Of a DNA stretch of 64,000 nucleotides, positions 31,546 through 39,257 are shown one piece after another. Source of the stretch: Gordonibacter massiliensis (ex Traore et al. 2017). Lineage in GTDB: Bacteria > Actinomycetota > Coriobacteriia > Coriobacteriales > Eggerthellaceae. The DNA lies in the NCBI GenBank assembly GCA_900170005.1, contig LT827128.1, positions 434,001-498,000 on the forward strand, written 5' to 3'. A program made the position numbers and the translations under genes. Position 1 is the stretch's first letter; each line of letters starts with the position of its first letter. A model generated the notes under the pieces. It was not told the origin of the DNA and searched no databases. It saw only the letters and a program-made list of their open reading frames with translations.

Positions 31546-32980
31546 TGAACGTCCTCCAAACGGTCTTCAGGCCCTCGACGAGCGCGTCGGTGTCGGCCTC
31601 GTCGTTGTAGAACGCGTACGACGCGCGGCAGCACGACTCCTGCCCCAGCCACGCCAGCAGCGGCTGGGCGCAGTGGTGCCCCGCGCGGATGGCCACGTTC
31701 TGCATGTCCAGGATGCTGGCCACGTCGTGCGGGTGGATGCCCTCCACGTTGAAGCTGATCACGCCGTGGTGCTGGTCGGGGTCGGGATGCCCGATGACGT
31801 GCACGTAGGGCAGCTCGGCCAGCTTCTCCATACAGTCGCGCACGAGCGCCCGCTCGCGCCGCTCGATCACGTCGCGACCGACGGCCTCCATATAGGCGAT
31901 GGCCGCGGCAGTGGCGTAGATGCCGGCGGCGTCCTGTGTGCCGGCCTCGAACTTCTCGGGCACGGGCGCCCACTGGGCGTCCTGCTCGGTCACGCTGTCG
32001 ATCATCTCGCCGCCCGTGAGGAACGGCGGCATGGCCTCCAGCAGCTCGTGTTTGCCCCAGAGCACCCCCATGCCGAAGGGCCCGAACGCCTTGTGCGCCG
32101 AGAACGCGAAGAAGTCGCAGTCGAGCGCCTGCACGTCCACCTTCATATGGGGCACGGACTGCGCGCCGTCCACCACGAGGTAGCCGCCGTGGGCGTGCAC
32201 GCGCCGCCCCAGCTCGGCGATGGGGTTCTCGATGCCCAGCACGTTGGACACGTGCGCCGCCGCCACGATCTTCGTGCGCGGCCCGACCTTGGCGTCCATC
32301 TCCTCGGGCTGGATGACGCCCTGCTCGTCGGGATAGAGGTAGACGAGCCGCGCGCCCGCCGCCTGGCAGGCCTGCTGCCAGGGAATGAGGTTGGAATGGT
32401 GCTCCATGATGGTGATGCACACCTCGTCGCCCGGGCCCAGCACGGTGGGGGCGAACGCCTTCGCCACCAGGTTCAGGGCCTCGCTCGCGTTGCGCACGAG
32501 CACGACGTCGCGGGCGCTGGGGGCGCCGATGAAGCGCGCCACGCGCTCGCGCGCCACCTCGATGGCCTCGGTGGCCTCGACCGACAGGCGGTACAGGCCG
32601 CGCAGGGCGTTCGCGTTCATGTCCTCGTAGAAGCGCCGCTGCGCGTCGAGCACCGTCTTGGGGCGCTGGGCGGTGGCCGCGCTGTCCAGGAAGGCGAGCT
32701 CGGGATGGTTCGCCAGCAGCGGGAAGTCGCGCTTGAACGGGCTCGCCGCGATGTCGGCGGGGTCCGTCGGGCGCACCGTGGCGCTGGAGCCCGCCGCCGC
32801 GGCCGCCGCGTCGGCTATGGCGCAGGCGGTTTTGCCGAGGGTTGCGGCGTCCTCCTGGAGCACGGCTGTCTCTTGGGGGGCGGCGCCCCTCCGGTGCGAG
32901 GCGTTTCCCTGCGGCGAGGCGCCCTCCTTGAGCGCGGCGCCCGACGGGGCCGCCTTCGTCGATTCCAACACGGTGCTCAT
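31535..32980 (-). CDS. sufS: cysteine desulfurase SufS with an N-terminal extension
   Basis: 481 residues. The usual SufS begins near FKRDFPLLANHPELAFLDSAATAQRP at about residue 84, so this protein carries roughly 80 extra residues, Ala-rich and probably disordered. The PLP-binding Lys lies in FSAHKAFGPFGMG. GHHCAQPL is conserved. The catalytic cysteine is Cys451 in ESCCRASYAFYN. It provides persulfide sulfur to SufU and the SufBCD scaffold. The ATG at 32980 overlaps the sufD stop by 4 bases. Confidence 0.95.
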   Translation of the reverse strand: MSTVLESTKAAPSGAALKEGASPQGNASHRRGAAPQETAVLQEDAATLGKTACAIADAAAAAAGSSATVRPTDPADIAASPFKRDFPLLANHPELAFLDSAATAQRPKTVLDAQRRFYEDMNANALRGLYRLSVEATEAIEVARERVARFIGAPSARDVVLVRNASEALNLVAKAFAPTVLGPGDEVCITIMEHHSNLIPWQQACQAAGARLVYLYPDEQGVIQPEEMDAKVGPRTKIVAAAHVSNVLGIENPIAELGRRVHAHGGYLVVDGAQSVPHMKVDVQALDCDFFAFSAHKAFGPFGMGVLWGKHELLEAMPPFLTGGEMIDSVTEQDAQWAPVPEKFEAGTQDAAGIYATAAAIAYMEAVGRDVIERRERALVRDCMEKLAELPYVHVIGHPDPDQHHGVISFNVEGIHPHDVASILDMQNVAIRAGHHCAQPLLAWLGQESCCRASYAFYNDEADTDALVEGLKTVWRTFNGE

Positions 32981-34341
32981 GCTATCTCCTCCTCGAAGTC
33001 GTCCAACAGCGCGCGGCCCAGGCGTGCGACGCCGGCGCGGGTCGCGTCGTCGGGCGCGGTGAGCGCCGCCTCCTCCAGCGTGGCGCGCAGGAACAGCTGC
33101 TCGGCCGCCTCGGGCGAGAGCCCGCGGCTGGCCAGGTACAGCAGCTGCTCGGATCGCACGTGCCCGATGGTGGCGCCGTGGTTGCCGGCCACGTCGTCCT
33201 CGCCGCACAGGATGACGGGCACCGTGCGGTTGTCCGCGCGCTCGTCGGCTATGAGCACGGTCTCCACCTCCTGGCCGTTCGCGCCCTTGCAGCCGCGCAC
33301 GAAGTCGATGGTGCCGCGCAGCGTTTTCGAGCTCGCTCCGGCCAGCACGCCGTTCGCGTTCATGGCGCTCTCGGTTTTGGGGCCGTGGTGGCGCAGCTCG
33401 TAGTTGAAGTCGAGCGCGCGCTCGCCGGTGCCCAGGTAGCGCGTGTCGACCGCGGCCTTCGCCTCCTCGCCGCGCAGATCGCCGGCAAGGCCGGTGCAGG
33501 ACCGCCCGGCGCCGAGCACGGTGTGGCGCACGTCCACCCGGGCGCGCTCGTCCAGCATGAGGCCGGCGTCGTCCAGCGCGATCCAGGCGGGGTCGAGCGT
33601 CTGCGTGGACGCGATGCTCACGCGCGCGTCGCGCCCGGCGAACACGCGCAGCGAGCAGCCCACCGCGCCCGCTCCGGGTTCGGGGGAGTCCAGCGCGATG
33701 CTCACCGACACCTCGCTGCCCTCGGCGGCCACCACGTCGACGGCGGCCGCGCTCGCGGCCCCGTCCACGCCGCGCACGCGCACGGCGGCCCGCGCGCCCT
33801 GCTGGCCCGGGGCCGTGGCGATGACGACGGGCTCGCCGGCCGCCTCGCGCAGGTACGCGAAGGCCTCCGGGCCCATGCCCGTCTCGAAGGCGCGCTCGAG
33901 CGAGCCGGACGCCTCGACGGCCGCCGAGGCCGCTTGGAACGCGGAGAGGGCCGGCAGGTCGAGGGCGGGGTCCTCTTCGGGGCCCTTCGCCGCGTCGTCG
34001 CTTCTCGCGCCGCCGTCGGCCTGCCCGGCCGCCGCGCCCGAAGAGGCCGACGGCTCTCCCGCCGCCCCGCCGCGCGGCCGCACGGCCGCAGGGGGCAGCT
34101 CGCCGGTCGATTCCAGGTGCTCCTCCATCCGCTTCAACGCCGCCTCGAAGGCCCCTGGTTCGCCTAGGAGCGCTTGCGGCGCTTCCACCTGCACGTCGGG
34201 TTCGGCGCGCAGGTCGGCGGGAAGCTCGACGTCGGTCTCGTTCACGCGCAGGCGGTGCCACGTGGGGGCCGGCATGGCGTTCACGTGGTGCAAGGTGATG
34301 GTGGGCGCCGCGCTCGCGGGCGCCGCAGGTGTCGTGGCCAT
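32977..34341 (-). CDS. sufD: SufD, Fe-S cluster assembly scaffold subunit
   Basis: 454 residues. The C-terminal 250 residues form the SufBD beta-helix core (KTLRGTIDFVRGCKGANGQEVE, DVAGNHGATIGHVRSEQLLYLASRGLS). The N-terminal half is loose, with an Ala/Gly/Pro-rich linker at about 85-130. It partners SufB and SufC. The start at 34341 shares a base with the sufB stop, so the operon is tightly coupled. Confidence 0.93.
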   Translation of the reverse strand: MATTPAAPASAAPTITLHHVNAMPAPTWHRLRVNETDVELPADLRAEPDVQVEAPQALLGEPGAFEAALKRMEEHLESTGELPPAAVRPRGGAAGEPSASSGAAAGQADGGARSDDAAKGPEEDPALDLPALSAFQAASAAVEASGSLERAFETGMGPEAFAYLREAAGEPVVIATAPGQQGARAAVRVRGVDGAASAAAVDVVAAEGSEVSVSIALDSPEPGAGAVGCSLRVFAGRDARVSIASTQTLDPAWIALDDAGLMLDERARVDVRHTVLGAGRSCTGLAGDLRGEEAKAAVDTRYLGTGERALDFNYELRHHGPKTESAMNANGVLAGASSKTLRGTIDFVRGCKGANGQEVETVLIADERADNRTVPVILCGEDDVAGNHGATIGHVRSEQLLYLASRGLSPEAAEQLFLRATLEEAALTAPDDATRAGVARLGRALLDDFEEEIA

Positions 34342-35753
34342 TATCCTATCGCCCCTTCCATTTCGAGTTTGATGAGGTTGTTCATCTCCACGGCGTACTC
34401 GAGCGGCAGCTCCTTGGACACCGGGTCGGCGAAGCCGTTCACCACCATGGTGCGGGCCTCCTCCTCGGACACGCCGCGGCTCATGAGGTAGAACACGGTG
34501 TCGTCGGAGATGCGGCCGATGGTGGCCTCGTGCCCGATGTCCACGTGCTTGCAGCGTATGTCCATGGCGGGGATGGTGTCGCTGCGGCTGTTGCTGTCCA
34601 GCATGAGCGACTGGCACGACACGCTCGCGGCCGAGTCGCGCGCGGCCTCGGTGGCCACCACCGACGAGCGGAACGTGGATATGCCGCCGCCCTTCGAGAT
34701 GGACTTCGTCTCGACGGCCGCCGACGTCTCGGGCGCGGCCAGCACCACCTTGCAGCCGGTGTCCAGGTTCTGCCCGGCACCGGCGAACGTGATGCCGGTG
34801 AACGTGCAGGTGCTCTTGCGCCCGGCCAGGATGGACATGGGGTAGAGGTAGCCCACGTGGCTGCCGAACGACCCGCTCACCCATTCCACGGCGCCGCCCT
34901 CGTCCACGCGGGCGCGCTTCGTGTTCAGGTTGTACATGTTCTTCGACCAGTTCTCGATGGTGGAGTAGCGCAGCCGCGCGTTCTTGCCCACGAACAGCTC
35001 AACGGCGCCCGCGTGCAGGTTCGCCACGTTGTACTTCGGGGCGGAGCAGCCTTCGATGAAGTGCAGGTCGGCGTCGTCCTCCACGACGATGAGCGTGTGC
35101 TCGAACTGCCCGGCGCCCTTCGCGTTCAGACGGAAGTAGCTTTGCAGGGGGAAGTCCAGCTTCACGCCCGCGGGCACGTAGACGAACGAGCCGCCGCTCC
35201 ACACCGCGCCGTGGAGCGCGGCGAACTTGTGGTCGGTGGGCGGGATGAGCGTCATGAACTTGCTGCGGATGAGGGGCTCCCATTGCGGGTCGTGCAGCGC
35301 CTCCTCGATGCCGGAGTACACGATGCCCTGCTTCGCGGCCGTGTCCTGCATGTTGTGGTACACCAGCTCCGAGTCGTACTGTGCCCCGACGCCCGCCAGG
35401 TAGGCGCGCTCGGCCTGGGGGATGCCCAGGCGGTCGAAGGTGTTCTTCACGTCGTCGGGCAGGCTCTCCCAGTCGCTTTGCTGCTCGGTGTTCGGCTTCA
35501 CGTACGTGACGATGTGGTCCATGTCCAGGCCGTCGAGCGCCGGGCCCCAGTCGGGGGCGGGCATGCGCTGGTAGGTGTCGAGCGAGCGCAGGCGGAAGTC
35601 CAGCATCCAGTCGGGCTCGTCCTTCTTGGCCGATATCTCGCGGACGATCTCGGGCGTGAGGCCGGCGTCCAGGCGCTCGGCCCCCGCCTCGTCGTCGGCG
35701 AAGTCGTATAGGCTGCGGTCGATGTCGTCGACCTGCGTGCGTTTCTTTTCCAT
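34341..35753 (-). CDS. sufB: SufB, Fe-S cluster assembly scaffold subunit
   Basis: 470 residues, normal SufB length. DDVKNTFDRLGIPQAERAYLAGVGAQYDSELVYHN and the core segments GSFVYVPAGVKLDFPLQSYFR and HEATIGRISDDTVFYLMSRGVSEEEA are highly typical. It is the main scaffold on which clusters are built with SufC and SufD. It lies 12 bases after sufC. Confidence 0.97.
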   Translation of the reverse strand: MEKKRTQVDDIDRSLYDFADDEAGAERLDAGLTPEIVREISAKKDEPDWMLDFRLRSLDTYQRMPAPDWGPALDGLDMDHIVTYVKPNTEQQSDWESLPDDVKNTFDRLGIPQAERAYLAGVGAQYDSELVYHNMQDTAAKQGIVYSGIEEALHDPQWEPLIRSKFMTLIPPTDHKFAALHGAVWSGGSFVYVPAGVKLDFPLQSYFRLNAKGAGQFEHTLIVVEDDADLHFIEGCSAPKYNVANLHAGAVELFVGKNARLRYSTIENWSKNMYNLNTKRARVDEGGAVEWVSGSFGSHVGYLYPMSILAGRKSTCTFTGITFAGAGQNLDTGCKVVLAAPETSAAVETKSISKGGGISTFRSSVVATEAARDSAASVSCQSLMLDSNSRSDTIPAMDIRCKHVDIGHEATIGRISDDTVFYLMSRGVSEEEARTMVVNGFADPVSKELPLEYAVEMNNLIKLEMEGAIG

Positions 35754-35765
35754 GGGGAAGCCTCC

Positions 35766-36611
35766 CTAGCAGGCCGCGGCGACGGGCGTTTCCTCGGCCC
35801 GCTCGCCGGGGGCCGCGTCGGGCGCGGCCTGCTCGAACTGCTCGAAGCCGTGCTCGTCGATGCGCGCGACGAGCGACGCGTCGCCCTCGGCCACCATGCG
35901 GCCGCGCACCATCACGTGCACGCGGTCGACGTGCAGATGCTCCAGGATGCGGGTGTTGTGCGTGATGATGACGAGCGCGCCGTCCGCCGCGCGGCGGTAG
36001 GCGTCGATGCCGCGCGACACCACGCCGAGCGCGTCCACGTCCAGGCCCGAGTCCGTCTCGTCCAGGATGGCCAGCTTCGGCTCCAGCAGCAGAAGCTGCA
36101 GCATCTCGAGCTTCTTCTTCTCGCCGCCGGAGAAGCCCACGCCCAGCTCGCGGTCGAGGTAGGCCGGGTCCATGTCCAGCTCGTCGGCCAGCTCGCGCAC
36201 GCGTTTGCGGAACTGCTTGCCCTTCAGGTCGCCCACGCCGGCGCGTCCCGCGGCGGCCGCGCGCAGGAAGCTGGACACCGGCACGCCGGGTATCTCCACC
36301 GGGGCCTGGAAGCTCAGGAACAGCCCCGCGCGCGAGCGCTTGTCGGGGGAGAGGTCGGTCACGTCCCGGCCGTCGAACACGACGGAGCCCTCCTCCACGT
36401 CGTAGGCGGCGTCGCCCATGACCACGTGGCCGAGGGTGGACTTGCCGGCGCCGTTCGGCCCCATGACCACGTGCGTCTCGCCCGCGCCCACGGCGAGGTC
36501 GACGCCGCGCAAGATGGTGGTGCCGTCGGCCGAGGCGGTGAGGTTCTGAACGGAAAGGAGGGGCTGGGCGCCCGTTCCGGGCGCTTGGTTGATGGTGTTC
36601 TCGTCTGCCAT
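35766..36611 (-). CDS. sufC: SufC, Fe-S assembly ATPase
   Basis: 281 residues. Walker A GPNGAGKST, the SufC-type signature FSGGEKKKLEMLQLLLLEPK and Walker B LAILDETDSGLDVDAL. About 18 extra N-terminal and 25 extra C-terminal residues flank the core. It powers conformational change of SufBD. It is the first gene of the operon, with a promoter just upstream. Confidence 0.97.
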   Translation of the reverse strand: MADENTINQAPGTGAQPLLSVQNLTASADGTTILRGVDLAVGAGETHVVMGPNGAGKSTLGHVVMGDAAYDVEEGSVVFDGRDVTDLSPDKRSRAGLFLSFQAPVEIPGVPVSSFLRAAAAGRAGVGDLKGKQFRKRVRELADELDMDPAYLDRELGVGFSGGEKKKLEMLQLLLLEPKLAILDETDSGLDVDALGVVSRGIDAYRRAADGALVIITHNTRILEHLHVDRVHVMVRGRMVAEGDASLVARIDEHGFEQFEQAAPDAAPGERAEETPVAAAC

Positions 36612-36629
36612 GTCGCATGCCTTTCAATA

Positions 36630-36679
36630 ATCATATAGTTTTGCTATGATTAAAATAGATTGTGTGGGATAAAAGTCAA
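36630..36679 (-). promoter_or_regulatory. suf operon promoter with an inverted repeat near the start site
   Basis: On the minus strand the -35 box TTGACT (36674-36679) and the -10 box TATTTT (36652-36657) are 16 bases apart. ATCATA (36630-36635) and TATGAT (36645-36650) form an inverted repeat just downstream. The region is strongly AT-rich. The divergent Rrf2 gene suggests Rrf2 control. Confidence 0.6.
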
Positions 36680-37144
36680 GACTTAATCCTACTATTTCAC
36701 TAGAATATACCGCAAACGCGGCGCCGGCGGTCGGAAGGCCGCCGCGCGGTCGCCCCCAGCGTAGCGCCGGGCCGGCCGCGACGCGCGGCGGGACGAGGCG
36801 TTGTTGAGAGCAGGTAACCGCATCGAGGACGTTGCGGAGCGTTGCGCGGCCGAGCCGGTCGCACGGGGCGCCGGGTGTTGACGGCGCCGAAGACGCGTCG
36901 AGGCGCTTGCTCGATAGGGAGCGGGTCCTTGTTGCGTTCCTGCGACAGCGCGAACGCGAACGCAATGTCGTCGACGGGGCGTCGCGGTGCGGTGAGTCGG
37001 CGGGTGCGGCGCTGAGAACGTGACGGGGCGCCGGACGAGGCTGCGTCGAAGACGCGGCGGGGCGGGGCGTGCGGCTGCGTCCCGCCTGCAACGAGATCGA
37101 GAGCGCCGAGCTTTGGCGGGCCGACGGACGAAAGGATGGCTTGG
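36680..37144. other. 460-base gap between the suf promoter and the Rrf2 gene
   Basis: GC-rich and without a supported gene. The open frames here are short and overlap on both strands. The right end holds the Rrf2 ribosome site AAAGGA at 37131-37136. Confidence 0.4.
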
Positions 37145-37582
37145 ATGCTGGTATCGACGAAAGGACGCTACGCGTTGCGCCTGATGGTGCGCATCGCGCA
37201 GGCGGGGCCGGGAGGGAAGGTGCCCCTGCGCGAGGTGGCGGAGCTCGAGGACATCTCGATGAAGTACCTGGAGCAGCTGGCGCGCCCCCTCATGCAGTCC
37301 GGCCTGCTGCGCAGCGTGCGCGGCAAGGGCGGCGGCTACGCCCTTGCGCAGGACCCCGACGCGGTGCGCGCGGGCGACGTGCTGCGCGCCGTGGAGGGCA
37401 CGACGGCGCCGGTTGCCTGCAAGAGCCTCGAGGAAGGCTCGATATGCCCGCGCTCCGACGCGTGCACCACGGTGCGTTTCTGGGCGGGCCTCGACGACGT
37501 CATCGAGCGCTACGTGGACGGCGTGACCCTGGCCGACCTGGCAGGCGGGCCGGCGCCCCTGCCCGCGGAGCGCCCTTCGTAG
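37145..37582 (+). CDS. Rrf2 family regulator (IscR/SufR-like)
   Basis: 145 residues from the ATG at 37145, 8 bases after AAAGGA; the ATG at 37136 is too close to it. An N-terminal winged helix (STKGRYALRLMVRIAQ, EVAELEDISMKYLEQLA, SVRGKGGGYALAQ) is followed by Cys92, Cys101 and Cys107, placed like the [2Fe-2S] ligands of IscR. It is divergent from sufCBDSU and likely represses it when clusters are plentiful. This role is inferred from family and position. Confidence 0.93.
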   Translation: MLVSTKGRYALRLMVRIAQAGPGGKVPLREVAELEDISMKYLEQLARPLMQSGLLRSVRGKGGGYALAQDPDAVRAGDVLRAVEGTTAPVACKSLEEGSICPRSDACTTVRFWAGLDDVIERYVDGVTLADLAGGPAPLPAERPS

Positions 37583-37742
37583 GGGCGGGCTGCTGCCCGC
37601 CCGCCCGACCTGTGACGACGTGCCTTGTTGAAGGGGCGGGGCTTGCCCGACGGTCGTCCCGTAGGGGCGGGCTGCTGCCCGCCCGCTCGACCTGCAAAAC
37701 GCTCCCTGTTGAGGGGACGGGGCAAGCCCCGCCCCTACAAAG
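37578..37742. repeat. GC-rich palindromic intergenic repeats
   Basis: Two 35-bp copies (37578-37612 and 37660-37694, one mismatch) start CGTAGGGGCGGGCTGCTGCC and end GACCTG. Each holds a GGGCGGGC...GCCCGCCC type hairpin. A third, related palindrome, GGGGACGGGGCAAGCCCCGC, lies near 37714. The first copy overlaps the last bases of the Rrf2 gene. Confidence 0.65.
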
Positions 37743-37971
37743 GGCGTTCCGGCGACTTTCGTCACGGCTCCGCTCGCGCGGGAGGGGTATCCTGCTTGCG
37801 CGCCGCCGCGTTCTTGAGCACCTTGTCGCGCAGCCGGACAAGGTTCGCGGCCGCCTTTGATCTGGATATTCGGCAAAATACACCTAAACCGTTTAGGAAA
37901 ATACACCTTTTGCATTAAGGATTTTGCACCAAATGAATCTTGTAAGTTCGTACACAGAATGACGTGCGAAA
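37743..37971. other. intergenic stretch with an AT-rich palindrome
   Basis: CCTAAACCGTTTAGG (37883-37897) is a palindrome with a single central base, flanked by direct copies of AAAATACACC (37875-37884 and 37898-37907). No gene is supported. It could be a protein-binding site or the edge of a lost element next to the truncated toxin gene. Confidence 0.35.
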
Positions 37972-38064
37972 TTACGCACGAAACGAGTTATGACCCACTT
38001 CAAGCTCAACTGTGAGCCAAGGCTTCCGGTTGTGCTCGAGCTTATTGGGCCTCGCCTTGCTCAT
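37972..38064 (-). pseudogene. 30-codon ORF in the toxin position behind the AbiEi-like gene, probable remnant
   Basis: Its ATG (38064) overlaps the stop of the antitoxin-like gene in the ATGA manner and it encodes MSKARPNKLEHNRKPW and 14 more residues before TAA. AbiEii toxins are about 250-300 residues and normally sit exactly here, coupled in this way. The short ORF is therefore probably what remains of the toxin gene, or an unrelated small gene. Confidence 0.4.
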
Positions 38065-38591
38065 AGGTTCAGCTCCTCTACTAGCTTTTTCGCTTCGGAC
38101 GCGCCGACGAGGCCGGCTCCCTTCGCATCAGACACCGCCTGTGCGAGCCTTTCCCTCATCACCGTTCCCTTGCAGGCGCGGAGAGCGTCGGCGACCGGTT
38201 GGCTGGGGACGCCCTCGAACCACCCGATGCGCGCGTCCTTCGGCAACCGGATCACCTCGATCCACTCGGGCAGCATCCTCCTGACGCGCCTGGGGGTCGC
38301 GACGGTCACCTTTCCGGGGTTCACTGACGCAAGCTCGCCCATCGCGAGCACCGATTCGCCCCACACGGCCGACCCTGGGCCGACGAGGGCGACAGCCTCG
38401 GCATAGGGGTCCAACCTGTGGGGGACGTACCGCGCGAGCCGGTAGACCCCATGGCCCCGGCGCTCAATCCAACCTCTTTTGGAATACCTGGCAAGCTCTT
38501 CGTCTCCAACGCCCATGTCGCGAGCCTCGGAAGCGGTTATCAACCCATAGTTGTCCATTGCCGCATCGTATATGTCATCAAACTTTGTCAT
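38061..38591 (-). CDS. type IV toxin-antitoxin AbiEi-like antitoxin
   Basis: 176 residues. An N-terminal winged-helix domain (GLITASEARDMGVGDEELARYSKRGWIERRGHGVYRL) is followed by the AbiEi C-terminal type domain (VGPGSAVWGESVLAMGELASVNPGKVTVATPRRV). In the family it represses its own operon and neutralises a nucleotidyltransferase toxin. Here no intact toxin follows. The promoter region upstream is AT-rich, with repeated TTTGACATG-like segments. Confidence 0.85.
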   Translation of the reverse strand: MTKFDDIYDAAMDNYGLITASEARDMGVGDEELARYSKRGWIERRGHGVYRLARYVPHRLDPYAEAVALVGPGSAVWGESVLAMGELASVNPGKVTVATPRRVRRMLPEWIEVIRLPKDARIGWFEGVPSQPVADALRACKGTVMRERLAQAVSDAKGAGLVGASEAKKLVEELNL

Positions 38592-39189
38592 GTCAAAACC
38601 CTATCACATTTGCTAGGGTTTTGACATGATTATTTTCCGCAGCCACTACGGATGTAAACTAGTTATGCCGCGTCAAATTCATTTGTTGCAGCAAGATGCT
38701 AAGGGCAATGCAGCATGTTTGCACGATACGTGCGACGGGGTTCGCTTTTCGCTTGGATTGGGGCACCTGGTACAGTAATCACCGATTCTCTGCATGTTTC
38801 GGGACGAAAGGGCCTTCGACGGTCCGTCGGCACCTGCACGCGTCAGGCGTTTGCCCAGTTCGCATGATTTATGGTCGATTGTGAGGATGGCGCACGTGCA
38901 GAGAATCGGTGATTACTGTGCCGAGCGGAGGCTTGCCGCATGTCGTTGGCGGTTTGGACGGGGCAGAGGGTTTGCCAGCGAAGGCGTTGGGATACTGCTC
39001 GCCGCGGCCGGCCGATTGCGCGGGGCGTTGCTCCGTGGACCGCGTCTGGCCGCAATCATCGGGGTCGAGGGGCGGGCCGTTGGCAGATGCACGAGGAACG
39101 CGGAAAGCCGTACGGGAGTTCGCGAGAAGCCGCTCGGGGTTCGCCGAAATCCATAGGAAACCGCTGGTAGAACAACAGTGAACGGGGGG
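38592..39189. other. 600-base gap between the antitoxin gene and the surface operon
   Basis: Apart from the 148-bp element no gene is supported. The stretch 38920-39180 is GC-rich and non-coding in appearance. The right end runs into the surface operon promoter. Confidence 0.4.
38772..38919. repeat. 148-bp element with perfect 23-bp terminal inverted repeats
   Basis: The left end (38772-38794, beginning ACAGTAATCACCGATTCTCT) is the exact reverse complement of the right end (38897-38919). Inside lies GAAAGGGCC followed by TTCG. The core AATCACCGAT and the inner GAAAGGGCC block recur in the element at 47428-47578. It holds no protein gene. It looks like a MITE or structured non-coding repeat. 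Confidence 0.7.
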
Positions 39190-39218
39190 TTCAATTGTTT
39201 GTTGCATTGTGTCATAAT
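39190..39218 (+). promoter_or_regulatory. promoter of the surface-protein operon
   Basis: TTCAAT (39190-39195), a 17-base spacer and CATAAT (39213-39218) lie 40 bases before the ATG at 39258. GGAG at 39246-39249 is the ribosome site. Confidence 0.5.
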
Positions 39219-39257
39219 GCAGAGGTTCTCATAAAACGTAACCTTGGAGATGCGTCC

